From positions 1 through 28,320 of the forward strand of contig CAJGDV010000005.1 in the NCBI GenBank assembly GCA_904502155.1: a stretch of DNA of 28,320 bases. The letters are read 5' to 3'. The DNA comes from an uncultured Bacilli bacterium. Lineage in GTDB: Bacteria; Bacillota_I; Bacilli_A; RF39; UBA660. Under the pieces are notes generated by a model, which saw only the letters and a list, made by a program, of their open reading frames with translations, did not search any database and was not told the DNA's origin. This document shows positions 7,338 to 14,759 of this stretch, one piece after another; position 1 is the stretch's first letter; each line of letters opens with the position of its first letter. Both the position numbers and the translations under genes were made by a program.

Positions 7338-9275
7338 ATGAAAGAAAATACAGGATATCCACATATAGATAAAATGTGGCAAAAATATTATGACGAGGAA
7401 TTCTTAAAACAAGAATTACCAAAACAAACAATGTATGATTACATGAAAGAAAGCAGTAAAAAAAATATTGATAAAACTGCTATTACATATTATGGTAATA
7501 AAATTTTATATGGTGATTTATATGAAAATGTAGATAAAGCATCAAAAGTATTAACAGCACTTGGAGTAAAAGCTAATGATCGTATAATGTATTTAATGCC
7601 TAATATACCTGAAACAGCATATTTAATGTATGGTGGTTCACAAATTGGAGCAGTATCTGATTTTGTTGACCCTAGACCAGATAGTGTTGACTTAAAAATT
7701 AGTGCTCAAAAAATATTAAGTTTATTTAAAGCTGAGGGAGCTAAACATTTAGTTGTTTTAGATCGTTGTTTCTTAGGTATGATTAAACCTATTGAAAACG
7801 AATTAAAAGAATTAGGTGTAGAAAATATTGTTATTGTTTCAGCAAGTGATTCTATGAATCTTTTTGCAAAAGGTAATTATCTTACTGAAATAGCAACATT
7901 TGACGGATTAAAAGAATTAAAAGCTAAATTAAATGAAATGAAAACAATGGATGAATTATTAAAAAAAGCAATTAGTACATCATGCTTAAATGTTATTAAT
8001 TATAGTGATTTAGCTAAAAATGTAAATTATGAACAATTTACTAAATTTGGATATACACCAAATAAACTAGATTTAATAGTTCATACATCAGGAACTACAA
8101 GTAATAGACCAAAACCAATAGTTCTTACTAATGATAATTTAAATGCATATGTACATCAAACTAAAGGTGCAAATATGCCAATGTCTGAAGGAGATAGAGC
8201 ACTTCATATGCTTCCTTATTTCGCTGCATATGGTGTAGTTAATGTTACTCATGCTGGTCTTTGTTATAGTAACAATTTAATTCAAATACCAGAATTCAAA
8301 CCAGCAAATTTTGGTAAATTAATATTAAAAAATAAACCACAAACAATTATTGGGGCACCAACATGGTTTTTAAATTTATTAAATGATAAAAACTTAACTA
8401 AAGCTGACTTATCATTCTTAAAAATGATTACATATGGTGGAGATACTTTAGAAATTAAAGATGAAGAAGCAATTAATAAATTCTTAAAAGAACATAATTG
8501 TAAAGAAAAAATAACAAAAGGTCATGGAATGAGTGAAACTGCAGGATGTGCATCATTCGCAGTAGGTGAATATAATATTCCAGGTAGTATAGGTATACCA
8601 ATGCCTTATACAATTTATGCATTATTAAATCCAGAAACTAAAGAACTTGTTAAATTTGAAGAAGGACAAGAAGAAATTGAAGGTGAATTATTAATTTCAT
8701 CTCCAGTAGTTACAAGCGGAATATTAGATGGAGAAAAATATGTAAATCATGAAACATATGATGGTATAGATTTCATCCATACTAAAGATATAGCAAGAAT
8801 GAATAAAGATGGAATTATGACTTTCTTAGCAAGAAGTGATAGATCATTTACAAGATTTGATGGTTTCAAAGTAAAACCATATGAACTAGAAAAACTAATA
8901 AAAAGTTTCGAAGGAGTTAAATATTGTGTAATTACTCCATTCTTTGATGAAACATTATTAGGAAATATGATTATGGCAAATATTGTTCTTGAAGATGGTA
9001 TTGAATTAAACGATGAAGAAAAAATTGAATTTTCTGAAAGATTAATTAACGAATGTTTCGTTAATAATTCAAATACACAAACAAGACAAATTCCCGCTAA
9101 AATTAAATTTAAAGACTCAATGCCATTAACAGCTAATAGTAAAATAAATTATAATGCTTTAGTAAAAGAAGGAATTACTGGTGAAGAAATTTCTGTAATC
9201 CTTGAAGAAACTAATATTTCAGTTGGTGGAATTAAAATCGTAGGACCAGAAAAAAATAAAACATTAAGAAAATAG
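7338..9275 (+). CDS. AMP-forming acyl-CoA synthetase/ligase family enzyme (ANL superfamily), substrate unknown
   Basis: A 645-residue adenylate-forming enzyme. Core motifs are present in order: P-loop A3 as T-S-G-T-T-S-N-R-P-K (250-259; the usual G after TSGTT is Ser and a residue is inserted); A5 G-H-G-M-S-E-T (395-401); A7 as T-K-D (482-484, normally TGD); A8 A-R-S-D-x-x-F-T-R-F-D-G-F-K-V (498-512); and A10 P-L-T-A-N-S-K (596-602), with K602 in the place of the catalytic lysine. It would activate a carboxylic acid as acyl-AMP and probably transfer it to CoA or a carrier thiol. Length and the N-terminal H-I-D-K-M-W-Q-K-Y segment resemble acetyl/acyl-CoA synthetases rather than peptide-synthetase domains. 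It is a single-gene unit with its own promoter and terminator, so no pathway context is available. Confidence 0.85.
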   Translation: MKENTGYPHIDKMWQKYYDEEFLKQELPKQTMYDYMKESSKKNIDKTAITYYGNKILYGDLYENVDKASKVLTALGVKANDRIMYLMPNIPETAYLMYGGSQIGAVSDFVDPRPDSVDLKISAQKILSLFKAEGAKHLVVLDRCFLGMIKPIENELKELGVENIVIVSASDSMNLFAKGNYLTEIATFDGLKELKAKLNEMKTMDELLKKAISTSCLNVINYSDLAKNVNYEQFTKFGYTPNKLDLIVHTSGTTSNRPKPIVLTNDNLNAYVHQTKGANMPMSEGDRALHMLPYFAAYGVVNVTHAGLCYSNNLIQIPEFKPANFGKLILKNKPQTIIGAPTWFLNLLNDKNLTKADLSFLKMITYGGDTLEIKDEEAINKFLKEHNCKEKITKGHGMSETAGCASFAVGEYNIPGSIGIPMPYTIYALLNPETKELVKFEEGQEEIEGELLISSPVVTSGILDGEKYVNHETYDGIDFIHTKDIARMNKDGIMTFLARSDRSFTRFDGFKVKPYELEKLIKSFEGVKYCVITPFFDETLLGNMIMANIVLEDGIELNDEEKIEFSERLINECFVNNSNTQTRQIPAKIKFKDSMPLTANSKINYNALVKEGITGEEISVILEETNISVGGIKIVGPEKNKTLRK

Positions 9276-9300
9276 AATTCAATATTTGAATTCTTTTTTT
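9274..9300 (+). terminator. Terminator of the acyl-CoA-synthetase-like gene
   Basis: AGAATTCAA (9274-9282), loop TAT, TTGAATTCT (9286-9294), then a T-run to 9300. The stem begins inside the stop TAG. Confidence 0.88.
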
Positions 9301-9306
9301 GTTTCA

Positions 9307-9335
9307 TTTACTAAACACTTTTTTGGTGTTATAAT
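9307..9335 (+). promoter_or_regulatory. Promoter of the hybrid histidine kinase
   Basis: TTTACT (9307-9312), a 17-nt spacer and TATAAT (9330-9335), with the extended TG at 9327-9328. Confidence 0.7.
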
Positions 9336-9364
9336 ATATATTAGGATAGTATAGGAGGTGCTTA

Positions 9365-11194
9365 ATGTTAACTGGTCCTATGATGATGAATATCTTCGCC
9401 TTTATAATTTTATGCGTTTTATCTACTGTTTTTTTAAGTAAAAAAAGATTACATAAAATAGAAGATAATTTATATGGCTATTTATTAATTTCATCATTAA
9501 TTACAATATTTTTTGGTATTATATTAGGTGGTTCATTAGATATTACAATTATGTCTAAAAATTTATTAATTACACTTTTTAATAAAATATATTTAATTGG
9601 ATTAATTATTACTATATCAATATTTGCATATTATGCTTTTTGTATTTCAAGATTTTATAATGAAAAAACTGCAAAAACATCTCAAAATGTATATTTATTT
9701 CTTTGCGTTTTCTTTTCATTTATAATTTCTTTATCTCCATTATCAATTGTTAATAATGATAACATTATTACAACTGGTGGAGTAGCAATACAAATTACAT
9801 CATTTATGTTTACATTTATATATGCAATTTTATCTTTATTAATTATATTAGATTTTAAAAATATAAAAAACAAAAAATATATTCCTTTAATTGTACTTAT
9901 TTTAGAAGGTATAGTTATTACATATATTCAAATTTTTTATCCAAGTGTAAATTATATAATTAATCCATCTATGGTAATTACATGTTTAATAATGTATTTT
10001 ACAATTGAAAATCCTGATGCTAAATTAGTTCAACAATTAGAACTAGCTAAAAATGAAGCAGAAAGAGCAAATAAAGCTAAAAGTGATTTCTTATCAAGTA
10101 TGAGTCATGAAATAAGAACACCACTTAACGCTATCGTTGGATTAAGCCAAGACTTAAAAGAAAATGGTAAATTACCAAAAGAATTAAAAGAAGATGCAAC
10201 AGATATTTTAAATGCTTCTAATACATTATTAGAAATAATTGGAAATATTATTGATTTTAGTAAAATTGAAAATGGAAAAGTACAATTTTTTGATGAAACA
10301 TATATTGTAGAAGAAGAATTAAAAACATTAGTTAGAATTAATAAAACAAGAATAGGTTCAAAAAATTTAGAAATTGAAACTGATCTTGCTACTGATTTAC
10401 CATATAAATTATTTGGAAGTAAAATTCATATTAAACAAATAATAAATAATTTACTTTCAAATGCTATTAAATATACAGATTCAGGAAAAATTAATTTTAA
10501 TGTTAAATGTATTAATAAGAAAAATATTTGTAATTTAATAATTAGTGTTCAAGATACTGGTAGAGGTATTAAAAAAGAAGATATAGAAAAACTATTTAAT
10601 CGTTTCGAAAGATTAGGTGCTGAAAAAAGTTCTACAATTGAAGGAACTGGATTAGGTTTAGCAATCACAAAAAATTTAGTAGAAATGATGGGCGGAAAAA
10701 TAAATGTTCAAAGTAGCTATGGTAAAGGAACATTATTTATTGTTCAAATTCCGCAAAAAATTGAATTATTAAGTAAACCAATTGAAGAAGAAAAAGAAGT
10801 AACTAAAGCAAGTAAAGAATTATCATTTGATCATAAGAATATTTTAATTGTTGATGATAATTTATTAAATATTAAAGTTGCTAAACGTGCTCTTCAAGAT
10901 TTTGATTTCACTATTGATGAAGCATTTAATGGAATAGAATGTCTTGAAAAAGTTAAAGAAAATAAATATGATTTAATTTTAATGGATATTATGATGCCAG
11001 TAATGAGTGGTGAAACAGCATTAAAAGAACTTCATAAAGATGAAACATTTACAACTCCAGTTATTGCGCTTACTGCTGATGTTGTAAGTGGAGTAGATGA
11101 AAAATATATTAAAATGGGATTTTTTGATTATCTTCCAAAACCATTTAATAAAGAACAAATTAATGAAAAACTTGAAAAAGTATTTAAAAACTAA
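9365..11194 (+). CDS. Membrane hybrid sensor histidine kinase with C-terminal receiver domain
   Basis: A 609-residue protein. The first ~215 residues contain about six or seven hydrophobic helices with short loops, so any sensing is in or near the membrane. A coiled linker (E-L-A-K-N-E-A-E-R-A-N-K-A-K) leads into the HisKA domain with S-H248-E-I-R-T-P-L-N. The ATPase domain has the N box I-N-N-L-L-S-N-A-I-K (360-369), G1 D-T-G-R-G-I (397-402) and G2 G-T-G-L-G-L-A (427-433). The receiver domain has D497-D498, phosphoacceptor D541 in I-L-M-D-I-M-M-P, and K592 in L-P-K-P-F. Hybrid kinases normally need an HPt protein and a separate output regulator; neither is adjacent, so this is an orphan. SD AGGAGG (9352-9357) supports the start at 9365. 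Confidence 0.92.
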   Translation: MLTGPMMMNIFAFIILCVLSTVFLSKKRLHKIEDNLYGYLLISSLITIFFGIILGGSLDITIMSKNLLITLFNKIYLIGLIITISIFAYYAFCISRFYNEKTAKTSQNVYLFLCVFFSFIISLSPLSIVNNDNIITTGGVAIQITSFMFTFIYAILSLLIILDFKNIKNKKYIPLIVLILEGIVITYIQIFYPSVNYIINPSMVITCLIMYFTIENPDAKLVQQLELAKNEAERANKAKSDFLSSMSHEIRTPLNAIVGLSQDLKENGKLPKELKEDATDILNASNTLLEIIGNIIDFSKIENGKVQFFDETYIVEEELKTLVRINKTRIGSKNLEIETDLATDLPYKLFGSKIHIKQIINNLLSNAIKYTDSGKINFNVKCINKKNICNLIISVQDTGRGIKKEDIEKLFNRFERLGAEKSSTIEGTGLGLAITKNLVEMMGGKINVQSSYGKGTLFIVQIPQKIELLSKPIEEEKEVTKASKELSFDHKNILIVDDNLLNIKVAKRALQDFDFTIDEAFNGIECLEKVKENKYDLILMDIMMPVMSGETALKELHKDETFTTPVIALTADVVSGVDEKYIKMGFFDYLPKPFNKEQINEKLEKVFKN

Positions 11195-11213
11195 CATAAA
11201 TGTTAGTTTTTTT
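11186..11213 (+). terminator. Terminator of the hybrid kinase gene
   Basis: ACTAACA (11190-11196), loop TAAA, TGTTAGT (11201-11207), flanked by an A-run and a T-run. The stop TAA (11192-11194) is inside the left arm. Confidence 0.85.
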
Positions 11214-11214
11214 A

Positions 11215-11243
11215 TTGCCTTTAATTTTTATTTGGTTTATAAT
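11215..11243 (+). promoter_or_regulatory. Promoter of the tRNA pair
   Basis: TTGCCT (11215-11220), a 17-nt spacer and TATAAT (11238-11243). Transcription would start near 11250, six bases before the first tRNA. Confidence 0.7.
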
Positions 11244-11255
11244 TGGTATAGAGAT

Positions 11256-11332
11256 GGACCCTTAGCTCAGTTGGTTAGAGCATCCGGCTCATAACCGGGC
11301 GGTCGTAGGTTCGAGTCCTACAGGGTCCACCA
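11256..11332 (+). tRNA. tRNA with CAU anticodon, probably tRNA-Ile2 (lysidine-modified), alternatively tRNA-Met
   Basis: A complete 77-nt cloverleaf: acceptor GGACCCT paired with AGGGTCC, discriminator A and encoded CCA (11330-11332). The D-arm is AGCTCAGTTGGTTAGAGC. The anticodon arm is TCCGG-CTCATAA-CCGGG with anticodon CAT, and the T-arm is GTAGG-TTCGAGT-CCTAC. A CAU anticodon can mean initiator Met, elongator Met or Ile2. The first pair is G-C, so it is not an initiator. The acceptor pairs C4-G69 and C5-G68 and the GGxCCCTTAGCTCAG start resemble tRNA-Ile2, the TilS substrate, more than elongator Met. The Ile2 assignment is inference from remembered sequences. Confidence 0.95.
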
Positions 11333-11337
11333 CTATT

Positions 11338-11422
11338 GCGAGTGTGGCGAAATTGGCAGACGCGCTAGACTTAGGATCTAGTGTCTTACGACATGGGGGT
11401 TCAAGTCCCTTCACTCGCACCA
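11338..11422 (+). tRNA. tRNA-Leu (UAG anticodon)
   Basis: A complete 85-nt class II tRNA: acceptor GCGAGTG paired with CACTCGC, discriminator A and encoded CCA (11420-11422). The anticodon arm is CTAGA-CTTAGGA-TCTAG with anticodon TAG. A long variable arm (TGTCTTACGACA) and T-arm GGGGG-TTCAAGT-CCCTT follow. It lies 5 nt after the preceding tRNA and shares its promoter. Confidence 0.97.
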
Positions 11423-11464
11423 AAAGAATTTTACTTGTACTGTTAAGGTCAAGTTTTATAAAGG

Positions 11465-11496
11465 AAAATCACTGATTGATAGAAGTGATTTTTTTG
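11465..11496 (+). terminator. Terminator of the tRNA operon
   Basis: AAAATCACT (11465-11473), a 10-nt loop, AGTGATTTT (11484-11492) and a T-run. The rest of the 218-nt gap 11423-11640 shows only this, a weak ACTTG/CAAGT repeat (11433-11454) and the next promoter. Confidence 0.85.
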
Positions 11497-11596
11497 TTTG
11501 TTTTAAGTTTTAGAATGAAATGTGTAAGTGATATTTATAACGTGAAAATAACTGATAAAAATAAATTGGAATAGCATTTGAAATTAACTTCATTAA

Positions 11597-11625
11597 TTTA
11601 CACCCAATATTATAAGTGCTATAAT
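11597..11625 (+). promoter_or_regulatory. Promoter of the alpha/beta hydrolase gene
   Basis: TTTACA (11597-11602), a 17-nt spacer and TATAAT (11620-11625) with extended TG at 11617-11618. The start near 11632 coincides with the SD AGGAGG, giving a leader of about 9 nt. Confidence 0.7.
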
Positions 11626-11640
11626 ATAATAGGAGGTAAT

Positions 11641-12357
11641 ATGAAAAAAGTATTAAAATTAATAACTGCTTTACTAATTATTATTATAATTGGTGTAATA
11701 ATATATTTATGTTCATTTAATTACAAAGCAAAAGATAATATTACATCATATCTAAATAATAGTGAAAAAGTAAAAGTAACTAAGATAGATGAGGGATATT
11801 TTTTTGATGGAACTGGAACAACAAGTGCAATAGTATTTTATCCAGGAGGAAAAGTAGAATATACATCATACGCTAAATTAATGCATGAACTAGCTGAAAA
11901 AGGTATTGATACATTCTTAATTGAAATGCCATTTAATCTGGCAGTTTTTAGTATTAATAAAGCAGATAATATAATAGAGCAATATAAATATGATAACTGG
12001 TATATATCAGGTCATTCACTTGGTGGAGCAATGGCATGTAACTATGCAACAAAAAATTATGATAAACTAACTGGTGTAATAACATTAGCAGCATATCCAA
12101 CATCAAAATTATCAGATAAACTAAGATACATATCATTCTCTGGAAGTGAAGACTTAGTAATAAACAAAACTAAATATAACGATGCAAAAAGTTTATGGCC
12201 CAAAAAACAAGAAGAATATATAATAGAGGGTGGAAATCATGCCAACTTCGGAAATTATGGAAAACAAAAAGGTGACGGTAATGCTACAATTACAAGAAAT
12301 GAACAACAAAAATTTGTAATAGATAAAATCTATGAGGATATACTATTAAACAATTAA
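11641..12357 (+). CDS. Membrane-anchored alpha/beta hydrolase
   Basis: A 238-residue protein with an N-terminal membrane anchor (residues about 5-25 after M-K-K) and an extracytoplasmic alpha/beta hydrolase domain. The nucleophile elbow is G-H-S126-L-G-G. The acid is probably D171 in S-G-S-E-D-L and the base H200 in G-G-N-H-A-N-F. The segment Y-P-G-G-K-V-E-Y (67-74) is the usual oxyanion-hole loop. This pattern matches the small 'alpha/beta hydrolase 5' type found in Firmicutes, with esterase or lipase activity on an unknown substrate. The frame is open to a TTG at 11578, but the ATG at 11641 is preferred because AGGAGG is at 11631-11636 and the promoter -10 would otherwise be inside the gene. 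It is a single-gene unit next to the tRNA genes. Confidence 0.85.
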   Translation: MKKVLKLITALLIIIIIGVIIYLCSFNYKAKDNITSYLNNSEKVKVTKIDEGYFFDGTGTTSAIVFYPGGKVEYTSYAKLMHELAEKGIDTFLIEMPFNLAVFSINKADNIIEQYKYDNWYISGHSLGGAMACNYATKNYDKLTGVITLAAYPTSKLSDKLRYISFSGSEDLVINKTKYNDAKSLWPKKQEEYIIEGGNHANFGNYGKQKGDGNATITRNEQQKFVIDKIYEDILLNN

Positions 12358-12378
12358 AAATATAGAAAAAATATTTTT
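12356..12378 (+). terminator. Weak AT-only terminator after the hydrolase gene
   Basis: AAAAATAT (12356-12363), loop AGAAAAA, ATATTTTT (12371-12378). There are no G-C pairs, so it is weak, but it starts in the stop codon like the other terminators here. Confidence 0.45.
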
Positions 12379-12432
12379 CAATATTATAAAATATATATAA
12401 TAAATTGATTACTATTATTTTATGCTATTTTG

Positions 12433-12441
12433 TGCTATACT
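12433..12441 (+). promoter_or_regulatory. Extended -10 promoter of the 12462 gene
   Basis: TGCTATACT (12433-12441) is an extended -10; no convincing -35 at 16-18 nt. The predicted leader is about 14 nt. Confidence 0.5.
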
Positions 12442-12461
12442 TAAAATAATAGGAGGTATAT

Positions 12462-13307
12462 ATGAAGGATTCAAAAATGATTGCTATAATTGCTATTTTA
12501 TTAACATGCTATTTAACAGTAGTAATAAGTATAGATACATGCAAAACTAAAACACTATTAAGTCATATTAAAGAAACAAATGATTTTAAAACAATATTAA
12601 GTGAAAAAAATGCAATTCATATTGAAAAAATATATTTTGATGAAACTAAAGGTTATGAATACTTTGAACAAATAGAAAATAGAATTGTATATGAATCTAA
12701 AACAAATAATGAATTTATAAATATTGAAGATGCTATTATTTATACAAAAAACATCAACAATGATGTGAAAATAGATGTAACATTTAACAATAATGTTTAT
12801 GAATTACCTTTATTAATAAAGGAATTACAATATAAAAATGATGAAATAGTGAATTTGCCTGAAATAATTGAAGATCAAATTGTATTAACAACATCAATAA
12901 CTAATCAAAAAGGCGGAGTATTAAAAAGAACTTTTTATTTTGATAAAGAAACTTATTACTTAAATAAAATAATTGAAGAAGAATTTGATAATCTAAATAA
13001 TTTTTTAAATTCAACAACATCAATAGTTAATTATGGTAAAAAAATTAAAAGAACAAGAGATGCTATAATAACAGCTGCTGGGGATAATCCTATTAATTTA
13101 TATTTAATTAAAAATAAAGATACTAATAAAGAAACAGCTAGATTTATTAAGGCTTCAAATAACTGTAAATATATAACAGCAACAAATTGGAATAAAGAAA
13201 ATTATAATTTTAAACTTTCATTTGATAATGATCAAAATAATTATAATGATGTTTTAAGTTTAGAAAACAGAAGTGAAAACCAAGTATTAATTTATGTTAC
13301 AGGATAA
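12462..13307 (+). CDS. Unrecognised membrane-anchored protein, 281 residues
   Basis: I do not recognise this protein. An N-terminal hydrophobic helix (about residues 6-24, M-I-A-I-I-A-I-L-L-T-C-Y-L-T-V-V-I) after a short charged start looks like an uncleaved signal anchor; the Cys in it is not followed by a lipobox pattern. The rest (25-281) is hydrophilic, rich in Asn, Lys, Ile and Glu and predicted mostly beta, so the bulk should be outside the membrane. No catalytic or metal motif is visible. SD AGGAGG (12451-12456) supports the start. It has its own promoter and terminator, and is followed by a second unrecognised membrane-anchored protein. The folded domain might resemble an outer-surface lipoprotein scaffold, but nothing in the sequence proves it. 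Confidence 0.8.
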   Translation: MKDSKMIAIIAILLTCYLTVVISIDTCKTKTLLSHIKETNDFKTILSEKNAIHIEKIYFDETKGYEYFEQIENRIVYESKTNNEFINIEDAIIYTKNINNDVKIDVTFNNNVYELPLLIKELQYKNDEIVNLPEIIEDQIVLTTSITNQKGGVLKRTFYFDKETYYLNKIIEEEFDNLNNFLNSTTSIVNYGKKIKRTRDAIITAAGDNPINLYLIKNKDTNKETARFIKASNNCKYITATNWNKENYNFKLSFDNDQNNYNDVLSLENRSENQVLIYVTG

Positions 13308-13329
13308 AGAACAATTTTGTTCTTTTTTT
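13306..13329 (+). terminator. Terminator of the 12462 gene
   Basis: AAAGAACA (13306-13313), loop ATTT, TGTTCTTT (13318-13325) plus a T-run. It begins within the stop TAA. Confidence 0.85.
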
Positions 13330-13345
13330 CTTTTTAAATTTATTG

Positions 13346-13351
13346 TATAAT
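13346..13351 (+). promoter_or_regulatory. -10 element of the 13368-maf operon
   Basis: TATAAT at 13346-13351 with no clear -35. The start near 13358 would coincide with the SD AGGAGG, giving a leader of about 10 nt. Confidence 0.45.
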
Positions 13352-13367
13352 TATAGTAGGAGGATTT

Positions 13368-14099
13368 ATGAAAAAAATGAGAATTAAAAAGAATGTTATA
13401 AAATTCTTTAAAGTACTAGTAGTTAGTTACATACTAGTTCATATTGCTTGCTTTTTTATTTATAAACCATTATTAAAAACAGATAATCATAACAAAATTG
13501 TAAAAGGAATTAAATTTACAAAAACTTTTAATATTAAACTTACACCTTCAAATGATTATTTAACATTCCATTCAATGAAAATTAAAAATGATTTTAATGG
13601 GTTTATAAAACAAGAAGATAATCTTAAAAATTATGACAAATATTATAGTGAAGAAAAAAATAGCGGTTTAATCATCGGGATGGATGAAACTAAAATTACA
13701 TTACTTCAAAATAATGAAACATTTTATTCAGAACAAAGCGATTTTAGAATTAACAATAAAAATATAACTAAATATTTAAATAAAAACAATATAAAAAATG
13801 ATATGGACTTGATAAGACATGTTCAAAATGCTAATATTGATTCATATAGTATTTTTACAAGTATAAAAGGAATGAAAGAAAGATTTTTATTAAGTTATAT
13901 AATTAAAATGACTATACCAGAAGCTACTGAAATGTACAAAATAATAGGAGATCATGGTGGATATGCTTTTGTTCTAAACGATATACTTGAGGTAGTAATT
14001 GTTGAAAATGATAAAAGATACATATACTCATTTATTGGACGTGATTATTTTACAGATGAATATATAAATCAATTATTAAATACTATAGTTGTAGAATAG
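13368..14099 (+). CDS. Unrecognised membrane-anchored protein, 243 residues, upstream of maf
   Basis: I do not recognise this protein. It has a basic N-terminus (M-K-K-M-R-I-K-K-N-V-I-K), one hydrophobic helix at about residues 13-32 and a hydrophilic remainder, presumably outside the cell. There is no lipobox, no Cys pair beyond the anchor and no enzyme motif. Its pattern (short basic start, anchor, about 200-residue extracytoplasmic domain) matches the preceding gene, but the two sequences show no obvious similarity. The SD of maf (AGGAG) overlaps the TAG stop here and maf starts 10 nt later, so the two are cotranscribed. That gives no functional link beyond possible growth or division roles, since Maf proteins are often found in cell-shape/division clusters. 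Confidence 0.8.
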   Translation: MKKMRIKKNVIKFFKVLVVSYILVHIACFFIYKPLLKTDNHNKIVKGIKFTKTFNIKLTPSNDYLTFHSMKIKNDFNGFIKQEDNLKNYDKYYSEEKNSGLIIGMDETKITLLQNNETFYSEQSDFRINNKNITKYLNKNNIKNDMDLIRHVQNANIDSYSIFTSIKGMKERFLLSYIIKMTIPEATEMYKIIGDHGGYAFVLNDILEVVIVENDKRYIYSFIGRDYFTDEYINQLLNTIVVE

Positions 14100-14109
14100 G
14101 AGATGTTTT

Positions 14110-14703
14110 ATGAAATTAATTTTGGCATCAAGTTCAAAACAAAGACGAGACATTTTTGATATGCTTGGTATTAAATATGATATATTAACAAGTAATGAAG
14201 AAGAAAAAAGTGAAGAAAAAGATCCTAGTAAATATGTTATGGAGTTATCTAAAATAAAGGCTAATTCTGTTAAAAAACAAATTGATGAAAAGGCTATAAT
14301 TATAGGATGTGATACTATAATTAATTTAGGTAATAAAATAATTGAAAAACCAAAAACTAAAGAACATGCAATTAATATGATGAAAGAAATTCAAGGAAAT
14401 GAAACAATAGCTATAACAGGTGTTACTATAATTGATTTATATCAAAATAAAGAAGTAACATTTAATGATAAAACTGTTGTTACATTTAATAAAATGACAG
14501 ATGATGAAATATTATGGTATGTTAATAATGAAAGTACCATTCATAATGTTTGTGGTTATGCGCTTTTAGGAAAGGCTTGTTTATTTCTTGAAAAAGTAGA
14601 TGGTGATTATAATACTTTATTTGGAATTTCACCAAATAAAATTTATAAAGAACTTAAAAAACTAGGATATTCATTAAATGATTTTGAATTAAAAGACAAT
14701 TAA
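14110..14703 (+). CDS. maf: Maf-like nucleoside triphosphate pyrophosphatase
   Basis: A 197-residue protein of normal Maf length. The N-terminus L-I-L-A-S-S-S-K-Q-R-R-D-I-F is a variant of the family's LAS(S/T)SPRRxEL. It continues with I-I-G-C-D68-T-I-I (catalytic/metal Asp), the K-P-K-T segment, and the C-terminal V-D-G-D-Y-N-T-L-F-G-I-S-P that replaces the usual GDYxNVVGLP. Maf proteins hydrolyse non-canonical or modified nucleoside triphosphates to monophosphates as house-cleaning enzymes, and overproduction blocks septation in Bacillus. Which subfamily (dTTP/UTP or m7GTP) is not clear. It is the second gene of a two-gene unit. Confidence 0.9.
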   Translation: MKLILASSSKQRRDIFDMLGIKYDILTSNEEEKSEEKDPSKYVMELSKIKANSVKKQIDEKAIIIGCDTIINLGNKIIEKPKTKEHAINMMKEIQGNETIAITGVTIIDLYQNKEVTFNDKTVVTFNKMTDDEILWYVNNESTIHNVCGYALLGKACLFLEKVDGDYNTLFGISPNKIYKELKKLGYSLNDFELKDN

Positions 14704-14720
14704 AATTAATTGTCTTTTTA
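14691..14720 (+). terminator. Terminator of maf
   Basis: AAAAGACAATT (14691-14701), loop AAAATT, AATTGTCTTTT (14708-14718) and a T. The stop TAA (14701-14703) lies at the stem-loop boundary. The right arm also holds the -35 of the next promoter. Confidence 0.85.
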
Positions 14721-14738
14721 TTATTTTTATTCTATAAT
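14710..14738 (+). promoter_or_regulatory. Promoter of the CDF transporter gene
   Basis: TTGTCT (14710-14715), a 17-nt spacer and TATAAT (14733-14738). The -35 is part of the preceding terminator stem. Confidence 0.65.
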
Positions 14739-14759
14739 ATTAATATAGAGGTGAGTTGT

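Noticed and set aside
11097..11294. 65-codon frame running over the end of the kinase gene and into the first tRNA
   Set aside because: It overlaps a complete tRNA and a terminator in another frame, and has no SD; the L-A-Q-L-V-R-A-S-G-S tail is the standard translation of tRNA sequence.
11423..11640. Integration (att) site downstream of the tRNA-Leu gene
   Set aside because: No repeat of the tRNA 3' end, no integrase and no foreign gene island; ACTTG/CAAGT is a five-base repeat only.
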